Part shown: piece after piece, positions 46,578 through 56,015 of the stretch
Numbering within the stretch: the stretch's first letter is position 1
Layout of the letters: each line of letters starts with the position of its first letter
Assembly: GCA_016794465.1 (NCBI GenBank)
Contig: JAEUKA010000077.1
Coordinates: forward strand, 26,153-90,152
Direction of reading: 5' to 3'
Length of the DNA: 64,000 nucleotides
Source of the DNA: Myxococcales bacterium
Lineage (GTDB): Bacteria; Myxococcota_A; Polyangia; Palsa-1104; JAEUJZ01
Program-made: the position numbers and the translations under genes
Notes under the pieces: generated by a model
Database searches by the model: none
Told to the model about the DNA's origin: nothing
What the model saw: only the letters and a program-made list of their open reading frames with translations

Positions 46578-47945
46578 ATGCCGGCTGATCGCAACTTCAA
46601 GATCGTTACCCGCCTGTTTGGGGTAGAGAACGCCAACCGCATCGATGTCGCGATGTCCCATGGGGCCTACAAGCGACTTCAGCCCGCGTTTGCGATGCAG
46701 CCGCAGGCGCTCGTCGATGAGGTCAAGAAGAGCAACCTCCGTGGACGCGGTGGAGCAGGCTTTCCGACGGGCATGAAGTGGGGCTTTATCCCCAAGGGCG
46801 CCGACACCGTCTATCTGGTCTGCAACGCCGACGAGTCCGAGCCGGGCACCTGCAAGGATCGCGAGCTGCTCTTCTGGGACCCGCACCTGCTCATCGAGGG
46901 AATGATCATCGCGTCGTACGCCCTCGGCTGCAAGCACGCCTACATCTATATACGTGGCGAGATGATCCGCGAGGCGGCGGTGCTACAGAAGGCGGTGGAC
47001 GAGGCGTATGCCAAGGGCTTCCTCGGGCGTGAGCAGCAGACGGCCATCGGTTCGGTGAAGATCGACCTGACGGTGCATCGCGGGGCGGGCGCGTACATCT
47101 GTGGGGAAGAGACGGCGCTGCTCAACTCGCTGGAAGGCAAGCGGGGCTGGCCTCGGCTCAAGCCCCCGTTCCCGGCGGTCAAGGGTCTGTTTGGCAAGCC
47201 GACCATCGTCAACAACGTCGAGACGCTGATGAACATCCCGTTCATCGTCGAGCACGGCGGGCAGAAGTTCGCCGAGGTCGGCACCGGCAAGTCGGGCGGC
47301 ACCCGCATGCTGTGCCTGAGCGGCCACCTCAAGAGCCCGGGTGTGTTCGAGCTGCCGATTGGCATCACCTTCCGTCAGGTCATTGACGAGGTCTGCGGCG
47401 GTACCCACAGCGGCAAGCGCGTCAAAGCGGTGATTCCTGGGGGATCGTCGATGCCGCCGCTCGATGCGAGTGAGCTGGACGTGCCGATTGAGTTCGACGC
47501 GCTGATGAACGATCCGCGCATCAAGCCGGTGCAGTACAAGCCCGGTCACAACTTCGAGCTGGCGCCAGGCAAGCCGCTGCGAGCGATGGCCGGCTCGGGC
47601 GGGATCGTGGTGATGGACGAAGACACCGACATCGTCGCGGTGTGCGCGCGGATCATGCGCTTCTATGCCCACGAGTCGTGTGGTCAGTGTACGCCCTGTC
47701 GCGAAGGCACCGGCTGGATGGCAAAGATCTGCACCCGCCTGGCCGATGGCTACGGACAGCCGGGCGACATCGACCTGCTCAGCTCGATTGCGTACGGCAT
47801 CGCCGGCAACACCATCTGCCCACTCGGTGAGGCGGCGGCGTGGCCGATGATGGGCTTTGTCACCAAGTTCCGCCCTGACTTCGAGGCCCGCCTGGCCCAG
47901 AGCCGTGGGCTTCCTCCCGCTGGCTATCACGGAGCGCATCCATGA
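46578..47945 (+). CDS. nuoF: NADH-quinone oxidoreductase subunit F (NADH/FMN-binding)
   Basis: NuoF oxidises NADH with FMN and the N3 4Fe-4S cluster. The 455 residues show the NADH/FMN motifs GRGGAGFPTGMKW near residue 55 and CNADESEPGTCKDR near 82, GAYICGEETALLNSLEG near 171, and the cluster ligands ESCGQCTPCREGTGW near 363 with a later Cys near 411. All are intact. It overlaps nuoJ by ATGA. NuoG, which normally follows, is absent here. Confidence 0.97.
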   Translation: MPADRNFKIVTRLFGVENANRIDVAMSHGAYKRLQPAFAMQPQALVDEVKKSNLRGRGGAGFPTGMKWGFIPKGADTVYLVCNADESEPGTCKDRELLFWDPHLLIEGMIIASYALGCKHAYIYIRGEMIREAAVLQKAVDEAYAKGFLGREQQTAIGSVKIDLTVHRGAGAYICGEETALLNSLEGKRGWPRLKPPFPAVKGLFGKPTIVNNVETLMNIPFIVEHGGQKFAEVGTGKSGGTRMLCLSGHLKSPGVFELPIGITFRQVIDEVCGGTHSGKRVKAVIPGGSSMPPLDASELDVPIEFDALMNDPRIKPVQYKPGHNFELAPGKPLRAMAGSGGIVVMDEDTDIVAVCARIMRFYAHESCGQCTPCREGTGWMAKICTRLADGYGQPGDIDLLSSIAYGIAGNTICPLGEAAAWPMMGFVTKFRPDFEARLAQSRGLPPAGYHGAHP

Positions 47946-48667
47946 TTGCAGTCGCAGCTTCGGACTTTGCTTCGTTTGACCTTGCTTCGCTGCTGGCCTC
48001 GGCGGCCCCGGCTTCCGTTCAAGAAGTCGCGGCCTCGTCCCTGTCCCCGACCGGCTGGACCCCCGCGTGGGCGTTCTGGATTCTGTCGGCGCTGGTGGTG
48101 ATAGGAGCGATCTCGACCATCGCGCAGCGCAACCTGATCTCGGCGGTGATGTCACTGGTCGCGACCTTCTTTGGGCTGGCCGGGCTGTATGCCACGCTGT
48201 CGGCGCACTTTCTGGCGGCGATCCAGGTGCTGGTCTACGCCGGGGCGATCATGGTGCTGTTCGTGTTCGTCATCATGGTGCTAAACCGCGATGAGGCCGA
48301 GCGCGTCTCGGACCGGGGCCTGCTCGACAAAGCGGTGGGCGCGGGCGCGCTGGTCTACCTGGCGGTGCGGCTGGGAGAGGTGATTGCCTCGCCAGTCGGT
48401 CCCATGTCGCGGATGAGCAAGCCGCCGGCGGACTTTGGCACCGTGTCCAAGATCGGCGAGTACTTCTTCACCGAGTTCCTGTTCCCCTTTGAAGCCATCT
48501 CGATCCTGCTCATCATCGCGGTGATTGGCGCAGTGGTGGTGGCCCGTACGGTGGTGTCGCGGACAACCACTGGCTACGAGCTACCGAACCTGGCCGAGCA
48601 CGCAGGCGAGGGCGGACAAGGTGGCGCAGACGCAGCCGGCGGCGATGCAGCCCACGGAGGCCACTAA
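47942..48667 (+). CDS. nuoJ: NADH-quinone oxidoreductase subunit J
   Basis: NuoJ is a five-helix subunit at the junction of the membrane arm. Helices lie at about 40-60, 62-82, 90-110, 140-155 and 180-200, with the conserved VLVYAGAIMVLFVFVIMVLN segment near residue 98. The first 35 residues are an extra Ala/Ser-rich N-terminus, and the C-terminus is long and His/Gly-rich. The start overlaps the nuoF stop (ATGA). The family call is firm from its sequence and from nuoK following after 5 nt. Confidence 0.95.
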   Translation: MIAVAASDFASFDLASLLASAAPASVQEVAASSLSPTGWTPAWAFWILSALVVIGAISTIAQRNLISAVMSLVATFFGLAGLYATLSAHFLAAIQVLVYAGAIMVLFVFVIMVLNRDEAERVSDRGLLDKAVGAGALVYLAVRLGEVIASPVGPMSRMSKPPADFGTVSKIGEYFFTEFLFPFEAISILLIIAVIGAVVVARTVVSRTTTGYELPNLAEHAGEGGQGGADAAGGDAAHGGH

Positions 48668-48672
48668 CAGCC

Positions 48673-49002
48673 ATGCAGCAGCTTGTGCAAAACCTTCTGG
48701 CGGTCGGTCTGCACCACTACCTGATCTTGGCGGTGGTGCTGTTTGGAATCGGCACTTTTGGCGTGTTTATGCGGCGCAACGCGCTGACCACGCTGATGTC
48801 GATTGAGCTCATCTTAAACGGCGGCAACCTGACGCTGCTGGCGTTTGCGCGGTCGCATCAAGACATGCGCGGACAGGCGCTGGCGCTGCTCGTCATCGCG
48901 GTTGCGGCAGCGGAGGCAGCGATTGGCCTGGCGATCGTGGTCGGCGTGTTCCGCAACCGTCACAACACCAACATCGACGAGCTCAACCTGCTCCGGTACT
49001 AG
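48673..49002 (+). CDS. nuoK: NADH-quinone oxidoreductase subunit K
   Basis: NuoK is a three-helix subunit with buried glutamates in the proton path. The 109 residues have helices at about 13-30, 37-56 and 68-90, with the key Glu in TTLMSIELILNGGNL near residue 45 and a second in AAAEAAIGLAIVV near 80. It is of normal size and complete. It precedes nuoL by 18 nt. Confidence 0.96.
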   Translation: MQQLVQNLLAVGLHHYLILAVVLFGIGTFGVFMRRNALTTLMSIELILNGGNLTLLAFARSHQDMRGQALALLVIAVAAAEAAIGLAIVVGVFRNRHNTNIDELNLLRY

Positions 49003-49020
49003 TCCGAGGAACCACAGACT

Positions 49021-51327
49021 ATGACCGAGAACTTTCCTCTCTCTCTCATCATCCTGCTGCCGCTCCTGGGGGCGGTGCTGAACCTTCTTCTGGGCCGGCG
49101 GCTCGGCAACACCTTTGTCAGCCTGGTGGCGTGCTCGGCGGTGGCTGGCGCGGCGCTGGTCGCGACCAAAGCGGTGCTGCTGGTGGCGTCGGACCTGCCG
49201 ATGCGCGGGGCACTGGTCGATCAGCTTGTCTCGGGTGACTGGATTGTCGCGGGCGACTTCAAGCTGCAAGCGGGCCTGACCCTGGACCGGCTGTCGTCGG
49301 TGATGGTGATGGTCGTCACCTGGATTGCGCTGCTGATTCACATCTATGCGACGGGCTACATGGAGCATGAGCCTGACTACGCGCGCTTCTTTGGCTACCT
49401 GAACCTGTTTACCGGCGCGATGCTGATCCTGGTGCTCGGCGACTCGCTGCCGGTGACGTTCGTGGGCTGGGAGGGCGTCGGGCTGGCCAGCTACCTGCTC
49501 ATCGGCTTTTGGTACCACGAGGACAAGAACGCCACCGCCGGTCGCAAGGCATTCATCGTCAACCGCATCGGCGACTTTGGCTTCCTCATCGGCATCTGCC
49601 TGTTGTTCACGGTGGTGGGTACGGTCAAGTACGCCGACTTCAGCAGCATCGCCGCCAAGCTGATGACGCCGTGGTGGATGGGCTGGCCGGTGGGTTACTG
49701 GATCGCGATCCTGCTGTTCGTCGGCTGCGCGGGCAAGTCGGCGCAGATTCCGCTGTATGTGTGGCTCCCGGACGCGATGGCGGGACCGACGCCGGTGTCG
49801 GCGCTGATCCACGCGGCGACGATGGTCACTGCCGGCGTTTACGTCGTGGCGCGCTGTCACACCATCTTCGACACCTTCCCCGAGGCGGCCAAGATGACGG
49901 TGGCGGGCATTGGGGCCTTGACTGCGCTGATGGCGGCGACGATCGGCATCGTGCAGCGCGACTTCAAGAAGGTGCTGGCGTACTCGACCGTGAGTCAGCT
50001 CGGCTTCATGTTTGTCGGCGTCGGCACTGGCGCGTATGCCGCTGGCGTCTTTCACCTGATGACCCACGCGTTCTTCAAAGCCGGTCTGTTCCTTGGCGCG
50101 GGCTCGGTAATGCACGCGATGGGCGGCGAGGGCGACATCGTCAAGATGGGCGGCCTCGGCAAGCACATGCCGATCACGCGCTGGACGTTCTTTGTCTACT
50201 GCTTGGCGATTGCCGGCATCGTGCCGTTTGCGGGCTTCTTCTCGAAGGACGCGATCTTGGCTGGGGCGTTTGCAGCCGAGTTCCGGATGGCCGGGAACAT
50301 GGCGCCGTGGCAGGCGAGCTTGGTGGCGCTGTATCCGAAGCTCCTGTGGGGAATGCTGGCGACGGCGGCGCTGTGTACCGCGTTCTACATGTGGCGGCTG
50401 TACTTCGTGGTGTTTACCGGCGAGTTCCGAGGCACCAAAGAGCAAGAGTCGCACCTGCACGAGTCACCTTCGTCGATGACGCTGCCGCTGGTGGTGCTGG
50501 CGGTGGGCTCGGTGCTGGCGGGCCTGATTGGCGTGCCCGCGATCATGACGCACGGGCTGCCCGAGTCGGCAGAGCACCTGTTTACGTTCTTTACCAGCTG
50601 GCTGAGCCCGGCGATGGTTCCGGCGTCTCCGGAGCCGCACGAGCACTGGCTGGAGTGGGCACTGATGGGCGGCGCGCTGACCATCTCGGCAGTCGGCATT
50701 GGCCTGGCGGCGCTGCTGTACCGAGGCGGGATCTCGCAGCGGGCGGAGGGGCTGAAGAAGTCGCTCGGCGTGCTGCATGGCCTGCTGTGGAACAAGTACT
50801 ACGTCGACGAGATCTATGACGTGCTGCTGGTGCGACCACTGCGTCGCGTCTCGGGCCTGCTGTGGAAGGTCGTCGACAACATCGTCATCGACGGTGGCCT
50901 GACCAAGGTCGGTCCGTTCTTCGTCGACATCTTCGGGGCGATGGCGCAGCGCTTCCAGAATGGCGACGTGCAGCGCTACATCATCGCGGTCATGGTCGGC
51001 ACGGCGGGCATCTTGTTCGGCTCGACGTACTACCTGGCCTATCAGGGCATTCAGGGAGAGCTGAAGATCGACAAGCGGACGGTCACGCTGAAGCTGGGCG
51101 ACGTGCGGATGCGGCCCGGGCAGCTGATCTACGCGATTGACTGGGACGGCGATGGCAAGTTCGACGAAACCAATGTCCGCTTCAACAGCGAGCTTAAGCA
51201 CGAGTACGGAAACGCCGGTGAGTTCAAGATTGTCGTCGAGGCTCGCGATCCGGTGTGGAACATGGTCAAGCGCTCGGACGACTGGTTCTTCGGCGCCAAC
51301 ACCCCGCTTTCCGCCAAGGTTGAGTAG
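49021..51327 (+). CDS. nuoL: NADH-quinone oxidoreductase subunit L with a soluble C-terminal extension
   Basis: NuoL is the distal antiporter-like proton pump of Complex I with a long lateral helix. Residues 1 to about 680 match the family, with EGVGLASYLLIGFW near 148, HAATMVTAGVYV near 264 and the last membrane helix near 655-678. At 768 residues it is over 100 longer than usual. The extra 85 or so residues after the last helix contain YAIDWDGDGKFDE near 703 and HEYGNAGEFKIVVEARD near 725, a pattern typical of PKD/immunoglobulin-like domains. A GAGGA site precedes the ATG. Confidence 0.95.
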   Translation: MTENFPLSLIILLPLLGAVLNLLLGRRLGNTFVSLVACSAVAGAALVATKAVLLVASDLPMRGALVDQLVSGDWIVAGDFKLQAGLTLDRLSSVMVMVVTWIALLIHIYATGYMEHEPDYARFFGYLNLFTGAMLILVLGDSLPVTFVGWEGVGLASYLLIGFWYHEDKNATAGRKAFIVNRIGDFGFLIGICLLFTVVGTVKYADFSSIAAKLMTPWWMGWPVGYWIAILLFVGCAGKSAQIPLYVWLPDAMAGPTPVSALIHAATMVTAGVYVVARCHTIFDTFPEAAKMTVAGIGALTALMAATIGIVQRDFKKVLAYSTVSQLGFMFVGVGTGAYAAGVFHLMTHAFFKAGLFLGAGSVMHAMGGEGDIVKMGGLGKHMPITRWTFFVYCLAIAGIVPFAGFFSKDAILAGAFAAEFRMAGNMAPWQASLVALYPKLLWGMLATAALCTAFYMWRLYFVVFTGEFRGTKEQESHLHESPSSMTLPLVVLAVGSVLAGLIGVPAIMTHGLPESAEHLFTFFTSWLSPAMVPASPEPHEHWLEWALMGGALTISAVGIGLAALLYRGGISQRAEGLKKSLGVLHGLLWNKYYVDEIYDVLLVRPLRRVSGLLWKVVDNIVIDGGLTKVGPFFVDIFGAMAQRFQNGDVQRYIIAVMVGTAGILFGSTYYLAYQGIQGELKIDKRTVTLKLGDVRMRPGQLIYAIDWDGDGKFDETNVRFNSELKHEYGNAGEFKIVVEARDPVWNMVKRSDDWFFGANTPLSAKVE

Positions 51328-51336
51328 GAGAACTTC

Positions 51337-52947
51337 ATGAGCATGATCCTACCCATCGTGACGTTCCTGCCGCTCGTCGGTGCGCTGCTGTGTCTGGCGC
51401 TCCCTCGGGAGGAAGAACAGCTGCACCGCAGCGTCGGCATTGGCACGGCGCTTGTGACGTTCTTCGCGTCGCTGTTCCTGCTGTCCGGCCTTGAGCCCGC
51501 CAAGATGAACCACGTCGTTGACCTCGCGTGGGTCGAGTCGCTGGGGATTCGCTTCCAGCTTGGCGTCGACGGCATCTCGGTGTGGCTGGTGCTGCTGACC
51601 ACGTTCCTGTTGCCGATTGTGTTTCTGTCGACGTGGTCGGCGATCACCGACAAGGTCCGCGAGTTCGTCGTCGCGACCCTGATTTTGGAAACCGGCATGC
51701 TCGGCGCGTTTTTGGCGCTCGACCTGTTCGTGTTCTACGTGTTCTGGGAGGTGATGCTGGTCCCGATGTACTTCATCATCGGCATCTGGGGCGGCACCGA
51801 GCGGCTGAAGGCGGCGATCAAGTTCGTCATCTATACGATGGTGGGCTCGCTGCTGATGCTGGTCGCCATCCTCTATCTGGTGGTGAAAGCGCACCAAGTG
51901 ACGGGGCAGTGGTCGTTCGCGCTCTCGACGATTCAGAAGCTGGTGCTGTCGAAGCCGGAGCAGATCTACCTGTTCTTGGCGTTCGCGCTGGCGTTCTGCA
52001 TCAAGGTGCCGCTGTTCCCGCTGCATACCTGGTTGCCGCTGGCCCACGTCGAGGCGCCGACCGCTGGCTCGGTGATTCTGGCGAGTGTGCTGCTCAAGTT
52101 CGGTCCGTACGGGCTGATTCGCTTTGCGATTCCGCTGTTCCCGCACGCGGTCGAGACGGTGGCGCCGTGGCTGGCGATCCTGGCGGTGATTGGCGTGGTC
52201 TACGGCTCGTGCGTGGCCTATGCGCAAGACGATGTGAAGAAGCTGATCGCGTACTCGTCGGTGGCGCACATGGGCTTTGTGGTCCTGGGCCTGGCGATGA
52301 TGAACAGTCGGTCGGTGAACGGCGCGCTGTATCAGTGCTTGGCGCACGGCATCTCGACCGGTGGCCTGTTCTTGTGCGTCGGTGTCCTGTACGAGCGTCG
52401 CCACACCCGCAAGATGGCGGAGTTTGGCGGGCTGTGGCAGCGGATGCCGGTGTTTGCGGCGACGCTGCTCATCTTCACGATGGCCTCGATTGGGCTGCCA
52501 GGTCTGTCGGGCTTTGTCGGCGAGTTCCTGGTCATCCTGGGCACGTTCAGCGCCAAAGAGCGCGCCTTTGAGGGCATGCCGGCGATGTTTGAGAGTGCGC
52601 GGCTGCTGTCGGCGTTTGCGGCCACCGGAGTGGTGCTGGGCGCGGTCTACATGCTGTGGCTGTTCCAGCGCGTGATGCTGGGCCCGCTGTCCAACCCGCA
52701 GAACCGCAAGCTGCAAGACATGACGGCGCGCGAGACAGTGGTGATGCTGCCGATGCTGGCGATGGCGTTCTGGCTTGGCATCTTTCCGAACACCTTCCTT
52801 CAGCACATTGATCCGGCGGTCACCCAGACGCTCACGGCCTTCAAAGAGAAGTACAGCGCTGGGGTAGCCGAGAGTGGCCCGCGCATGCTCGGCGACAGCG
52901 TCAAGGCCAAGGTCGAGGAGCCGGCGGCCCCCGGAGGAAATCCATGA
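51337..52947 (+). CDS. nuoM: NADH-quinone oxidoreductase subunit M
   Basis: NuoM is an antiporter-like proton-pumping subunit with fourteen helices. The 536 residues include FYVFWEVMLVPMYFIIGIWG near residue 129 with the essential Glu, KVPLFPLHTWLPLAHVEAPT near 226 and the Lys in DDVKKLIAYSSVAHMGF near 299. TAGGAGAACTTC precedes the ATG. It overlaps nuoN by ATGA and is of normal length. Confidence 0.97.
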   Translation: MSMILPIVTFLPLVGALLCLALPREEEQLHRSVGIGTALVTFFASLFLLSGLEPAKMNHVVDLAWVESLGIRFQLGVDGISVWLVLLTTFLLPIVFLSTWSAITDKVREFVVATLILETGMLGAFLALDLFVFYVFWEVMLVPMYFIIGIWGGTERLKAAIKFVIYTMVGSLLMLVAILYLVVKAHQVTGQWSFALSTIQKLVLSKPEQIYLFLAFALAFCIKVPLFPLHTWLPLAHVEAPTAGSVILASVLLKFGPYGLIRFAIPLFPHAVETVAPWLAILAVIGVVYGSCVAYAQDDVKKLIAYSSVAHMGFVVLGLAMMNSRSVNGALYQCLAHGISTGGLFLCVGVLYERRHTRKMAEFGGLWQRMPVFAATLLIFTMASIGLPGLSGFVGEFLVILGTFSAKERAFEGMPAMFESARLLSAFAATGVVLGAVYMLWLFQRVMLGPLSNPQNRKLQDMTARETVVMLPMLAMAFWLGIFPNTFLQHIDPAVTQTLTAFKEKYSAGVAESGPRMLGDSVKAKVEEPAAPGGNP

Positions 52948-54494
52948 CCTTCGATACCAATGACCTCGTTTTGAGCCTGCCGCTGTTGTTTTTGACGGTG
53001 GCCGGCATTGTGCTGCTGATGCTCGATGCGTTCTCGCGGGTGGTGCTGGTCGGTCGCGATCATCACCTGAAGCTACCCGCCGAGACGAGCGAAGCCGTGG
53101 CCGTGCCGCCGCCGGGCTCGCGCAACTACCTGATGCCGGTGACGGTGCTGTTTCTGCTGGCGACGCTGGCGATCATCGTCTGGCAGGCTGGCTCGCTGCC
53201 CGAGAGTACGGTGCTGATCTACCGAGGCATGCTCCAGGTCGATCGCTTCGGCCTGCTGGTGGCGGGCGTCTGTGTGGTGGCGGCGACGTTCGGGGTGATC
53301 TCGGCGCCGTCGTACATGCGAGCCCACCGGATGGAGTTTGGCGAGTTTTACGCCCTGGTGGTGTTCTCGCTGTGCGGGATGATCATCCTGATTCAGGCCG
53401 CCGACTTGGTGACGGTGTTCCTCGGGATCGAGACGATGTCGCTCGGCGCGTATGTGCTGACCGGCTCGTGGCGGCGCTCGCCCCGCTCGTCGGAAGCGGC
53501 GATGAAGTACTTCCTGGTCGGCGCGTTTGTGTCGGGCCTGCTGGTGTACGGAATTGCGCTGATCTATGGCGTGACCGAGACGACCTCGCTGCATGACATC
53601 AAGCGGATTGCGATGTCGCGCGGGACGGCGCCGCTGTTCTACATCGGCTGGATGCTGCTGGTGGTGAGCTTTGCCTTCAAGCTGGGTGTGGTGCCGTTCC
53701 ACATGTGGGCGCCCGACACCTATGAAGGAGCGCCGACACCCGTCACCGGCTTCATGATGTCGTGCATCAAAGTGGCGGGCTTTGCGGGACTGATTCGGCT
53801 GCTGCAAGGGACCTTGCCGATGCTGGCGCGCGATCCGTTTACGGGCTGGACGTTTGTGCTGTCATGGCTGGCGGTGCTGTCGATGTCGGTCGGTAACTTG
53901 GCGGCGCTCAAGCAGGACAACGTCAAGCGGATGCTGGCGTACTCCTCGATCTCGCACGCCGGCTACCTGCTGGTCGGAGTGGTCGCGCTGGGAACGGTCG
54001 GAGATGCCGCGCGCGGACCGCTTTTGTTCTACCTGGCGTCGTATGCGCTGACGGTGGTGGCGGCGATGGGCGTGGTGTCGTGGGTCGGCTGTGACGAGCG
54101 CGGCGAGGAGCGGGTGCGGCTGTCGGACTGGGCCGGGCTCGGCAAGCGGGAGCCGATGGCAGCGCTGCTGATGACGGTGTCGCTGCTGTCGCTGGGTGGC
54201 TTTCCGCCGACCGCTGGCTTCTTTGGCAAGTTCTACCTGTTTCAATCGGCGCTGGGAGACGACAAGCTGCTGTGGCTGATCTTGATCGCGATCGCCAACA
54301 GCCTGGTGTCGGTCTACTACTACCTGCGAGTCATTACAGCGATGTACTTCCGCGAGCCGGCTCCGCACCCAGCGACGACGCCGATGCAGTCGAGTGCCAT
54401 GAAGCTTGGTGTGCTGGTCGCGACACTGCTGGTGCTGGCGATGGGCCTGTGCCCCAGCTGGCTGTCGAGCCTGTGCGCCGCCGCGAAGTTCTAG
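52944..54494 (+). CDS. nuoN: NADH-quinone oxidoreductase subunit N
   Basis: NuoN is the third antiporter-like subunit. The 516 residues include ADLVTVFLGIETMSLGAYVL near 152 with its conserved Glu, GVVPFHMWAPDTYEGAPTP near 250 and KQDNVKRMLAYSSISHAGYL near 323. A hydrophilic loop at residues 38-55 is slightly long. It closes the nuoEFJKLMN run; a small coiled-coil gene follows after 30 nt. Confidence 0.96.
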   Translation: MTFDTNDLVLSLPLLFLTVAGIVLLMLDAFSRVVLVGRDHHLKLPAETSEAVAVPPPGSRNYLMPVTVLFLLATLAIIVWQAGSLPESTVLIYRGMLQVDRFGLLVAGVCVVAATFGVISAPSYMRAHRMEFGEFYALVVFSLCGMIILIQAADLVTVFLGIETMSLGAYVLTGSWRRSPRSSEAAMKYFLVGAFVSGLLVYGIALIYGVTETTSLHDIKRIAMSRGTAPLFYIGWMLLVVSFAFKLGVVPFHMWAPDTYEGAPTPVTGFMMSCIKVAGFAGLIRLLQGTLPMLARDPFTGWTFVLSWLAVLSMSVGNLAALKQDNVKRMLAYSSISHAGYLLVGVVALGTVGDAARGPLLFYLASYALTVVAAMGVVSWVGCDERGEERVRLSDWAGLGKREPMAALLMTVSLLSLGGFPPTAGFFGKFYLFQSALGDDKLLWLILIAIANSLVSVYYYLRVITAMYFREPAPHPATTPMQSSAMKLGVLVATLLVLAMGLCPSWLSSLCAAAKF

Positions 54495-54524
54495 CTAGAC
54501 CTCGCTCCCGAGGAGCACACGCCC

Positions 54525-54905
54525 ATGCGGACGAAAAGGCCAGCGACGGTTTCATCCAAGGCGACGCAGGTTCTGCAGCCCCAGGTCGGCGAGCGGGCCA
54601 GCGAGCGGACGTTAACTGGGCTGGCTCCGGACGGTACGGCGGTGTCCTCGGGGATCGCGTTCCATGCGGCTCCGACGCAGCTGTTGCCGATCATTACACT
54701 CGACGAGCAGGACGTGACCGACTCGGCGGCGCTGGAGCAGCTGTATGCCGAAAATGCCCTGCTGCGCAGCGAGCGAGACTCTCTGCGGTCGAGCGTGCAG
54801 CGACTCCAGAAAGAGCTGACGGCGGTGAGTGAGCTGCTGGCGCAGCAGCAGCGCGAGATGGAGCTGCTTTTGCCATGGCTGCCAACGCCCAGCGACGAAA
54901 AATAA
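54525..54905 (+). CDS. small coiled-coil protein of unknown function
   Basis: The 126 residues are soluble. The N-terminal 60 residues are Ser/Thr/Ala-rich and look disordered. Residues 66-115 form a strong coiled coil with heptads of Leu (LEQLYAENALLRSERDSLRS onward), ending in a Pro-rich tail. A GAGGAG site lies 8 nt before the ATG. It follows nuoN on the same strand and may be on the nuo transcript, but nothing ties it to Complex I. I do not recognise a family. Confidence 0.7.
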   Translation: MRTKRPATVSSKATQVLQPQVGERASERTLTGLAPDGTAVSSGIAFHAAPTQLLPIITLDEQDVTDSAALEQLYAENALLRSERDSLRSSVQRLQKELTAVSELLAQQQREMELLLPWLPTPSDEK

Positions 54906-54929
54906 GCCGCTCTCTCTTGCCCCGCTGAT

Positions 54930-55979
54930 TCAACCCGCAGTCAGGTCGTGACAGACGATGTGCGAGCCGCTCATGTAGCTGGGCTGGACGGTCCAGCCGA
55001 TCGGCTTGCGGCTGGCCGTGGTGTAGGCGGTGAGCGCGACCGAGCTGCCGACGACGTGACTGACGAGCAGCCACTCCGCGTCGAGAGACTGGCAGACTCC
55101 GCGTGGGCCCAGAAGCTCGAGCTTGCCGACGAACGTCGCGTCGGTCAGGTGCCACATCGATACCAAGTTGCCGTACGGATTGGTGGCAACGACGATCCGC
55201 CGTGGTTCCAAGATCGTGAGTGACAGCGTCTCGCCGCGCATGCGCTCGACCACCGAGCCGGGCTTTTTGACGGTCTGGACCTGTCCACCGAGGGGTCGCA
55301 GCGACAGGGCACCGAGCTGCTCGTTTGGCGACGGCAGGCCATCGCGCGGCGCCGAGATCACCGCCAGATCACCGCGCCTGGAGAGCGCAATGTGACCGGT
55401 GTTGTAAAGCGGCGAGTCGAGCACCACCTTGTCGAGCAGCTTGCCGGTCGAAAGCTCGATGTAACAGACACAGGGCTGCGCGCCGCCGTCTTTTGGTCCA
55501 CCGCCGTTTGACACCACCAGCGTCTTGCCCTCATCGATGAGCAGACAGTCGTGCGGGGATGCGCCGTGGGTCGGTACGCAGCCCAGCTCGCGCAGCGACT
55601 CCGCATCCCGAACCGACAGCACCCCGGCAAAGTCGTCCTCGATCAGCGACTCGGTGGCATACAGCAGGCAGCCATCCGCAGAGTAGCCGCCATGTCCATA
55701 GAAGCGACGACTCGCGGGAGTCGGAATCGGACGAAGCACACAGCGCTCGCGCAGATCGACCAGACACGCGCCCGGCCCCTTCTTTTCAAACACTGCGGCG
55801 CGAAAGCGATCCTGCGGGGAAAACACGATGCCGTGACCCAGGAAGGAAAGCGGAATCGTCTCTGCTTGGGGCGACTCTGCATCGAGGTTGAGCAGCGCCA
55901 GCACATACTGCTGCTTGCCGTCCGCAAGGAATCCGCCACCACCGAGGACATAGCCCTTTTTCGCCATGCGCCGGAACAT
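54930..55979 (-). CDS. DUF1513-like beta-propeller protein, cytoplasmic
   Basis: The 349 residues show DUF1513 motifs: FLGHGIVFSPQDRFRAAVFE near residue 45, FYGHGGYSADGCLLYATE near 88 and SPHDCLLIDEGKTLVVSNGG near 130, forming propeller blades. Typical family members are secreted by a Tat signal and sit beside imelysin iron genes; this one has no signal peptide and no such neighbours. The start is ATG 55979 (an ATG four codons later is possible). Its function is unknown. It is 36 nt from nadB on the same strand. Confidence 0.78.
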   Translation of the reverse strand: MFRRMAKKGYVLGGGGFLADGKQQYVLALLNLDAESPQAETIPLSFLGHGIVFSPQDRFRAAVFEKKGPGACLVDLRERCVLRPIPTPASRRFYGHGGYSADGCLLYATESLIEDDFAGVLSVRDAESLRELGCVPTHGASPHDCLLIDEGKTLVVSNGGGPKDGGAQPCVCYIELSTGKLLDKVVLDSPLYNTGHIALSRRGDLAVISAPRDGLPSPNEQLGALSLRPLGGQVQTVKKPGSVVERMRGETLSLTILEPRRIVVATNPYGNLVSMWHLTDATFVGKLELLGPRGVCQSLDAEWLLVSHVVGSSVALTAYTTASRKPIGWTVQPSYMSGSHIVCHDLTAG

Positions 55980-56015
55980 ACTCTGTCTCTGCGGGCGGCG
56001 GCTACGTAGTTTCCG

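Noticed and set aside
48814..50460. A 548-codon open frame on the minus strand opposite nuoK and nuoL
   Set aside because: The product is Arg/His/Gln-rich with no motif or domain, as expected from the antisense of a high-G+C membrane gene. The plus-strand genes are certain.
51349..52806. A 485-codon minus-strand frame opposite nuoM
   Set aside because: It has the same composition artefact (Arg, Gln and His runs), with no start context or family signal.
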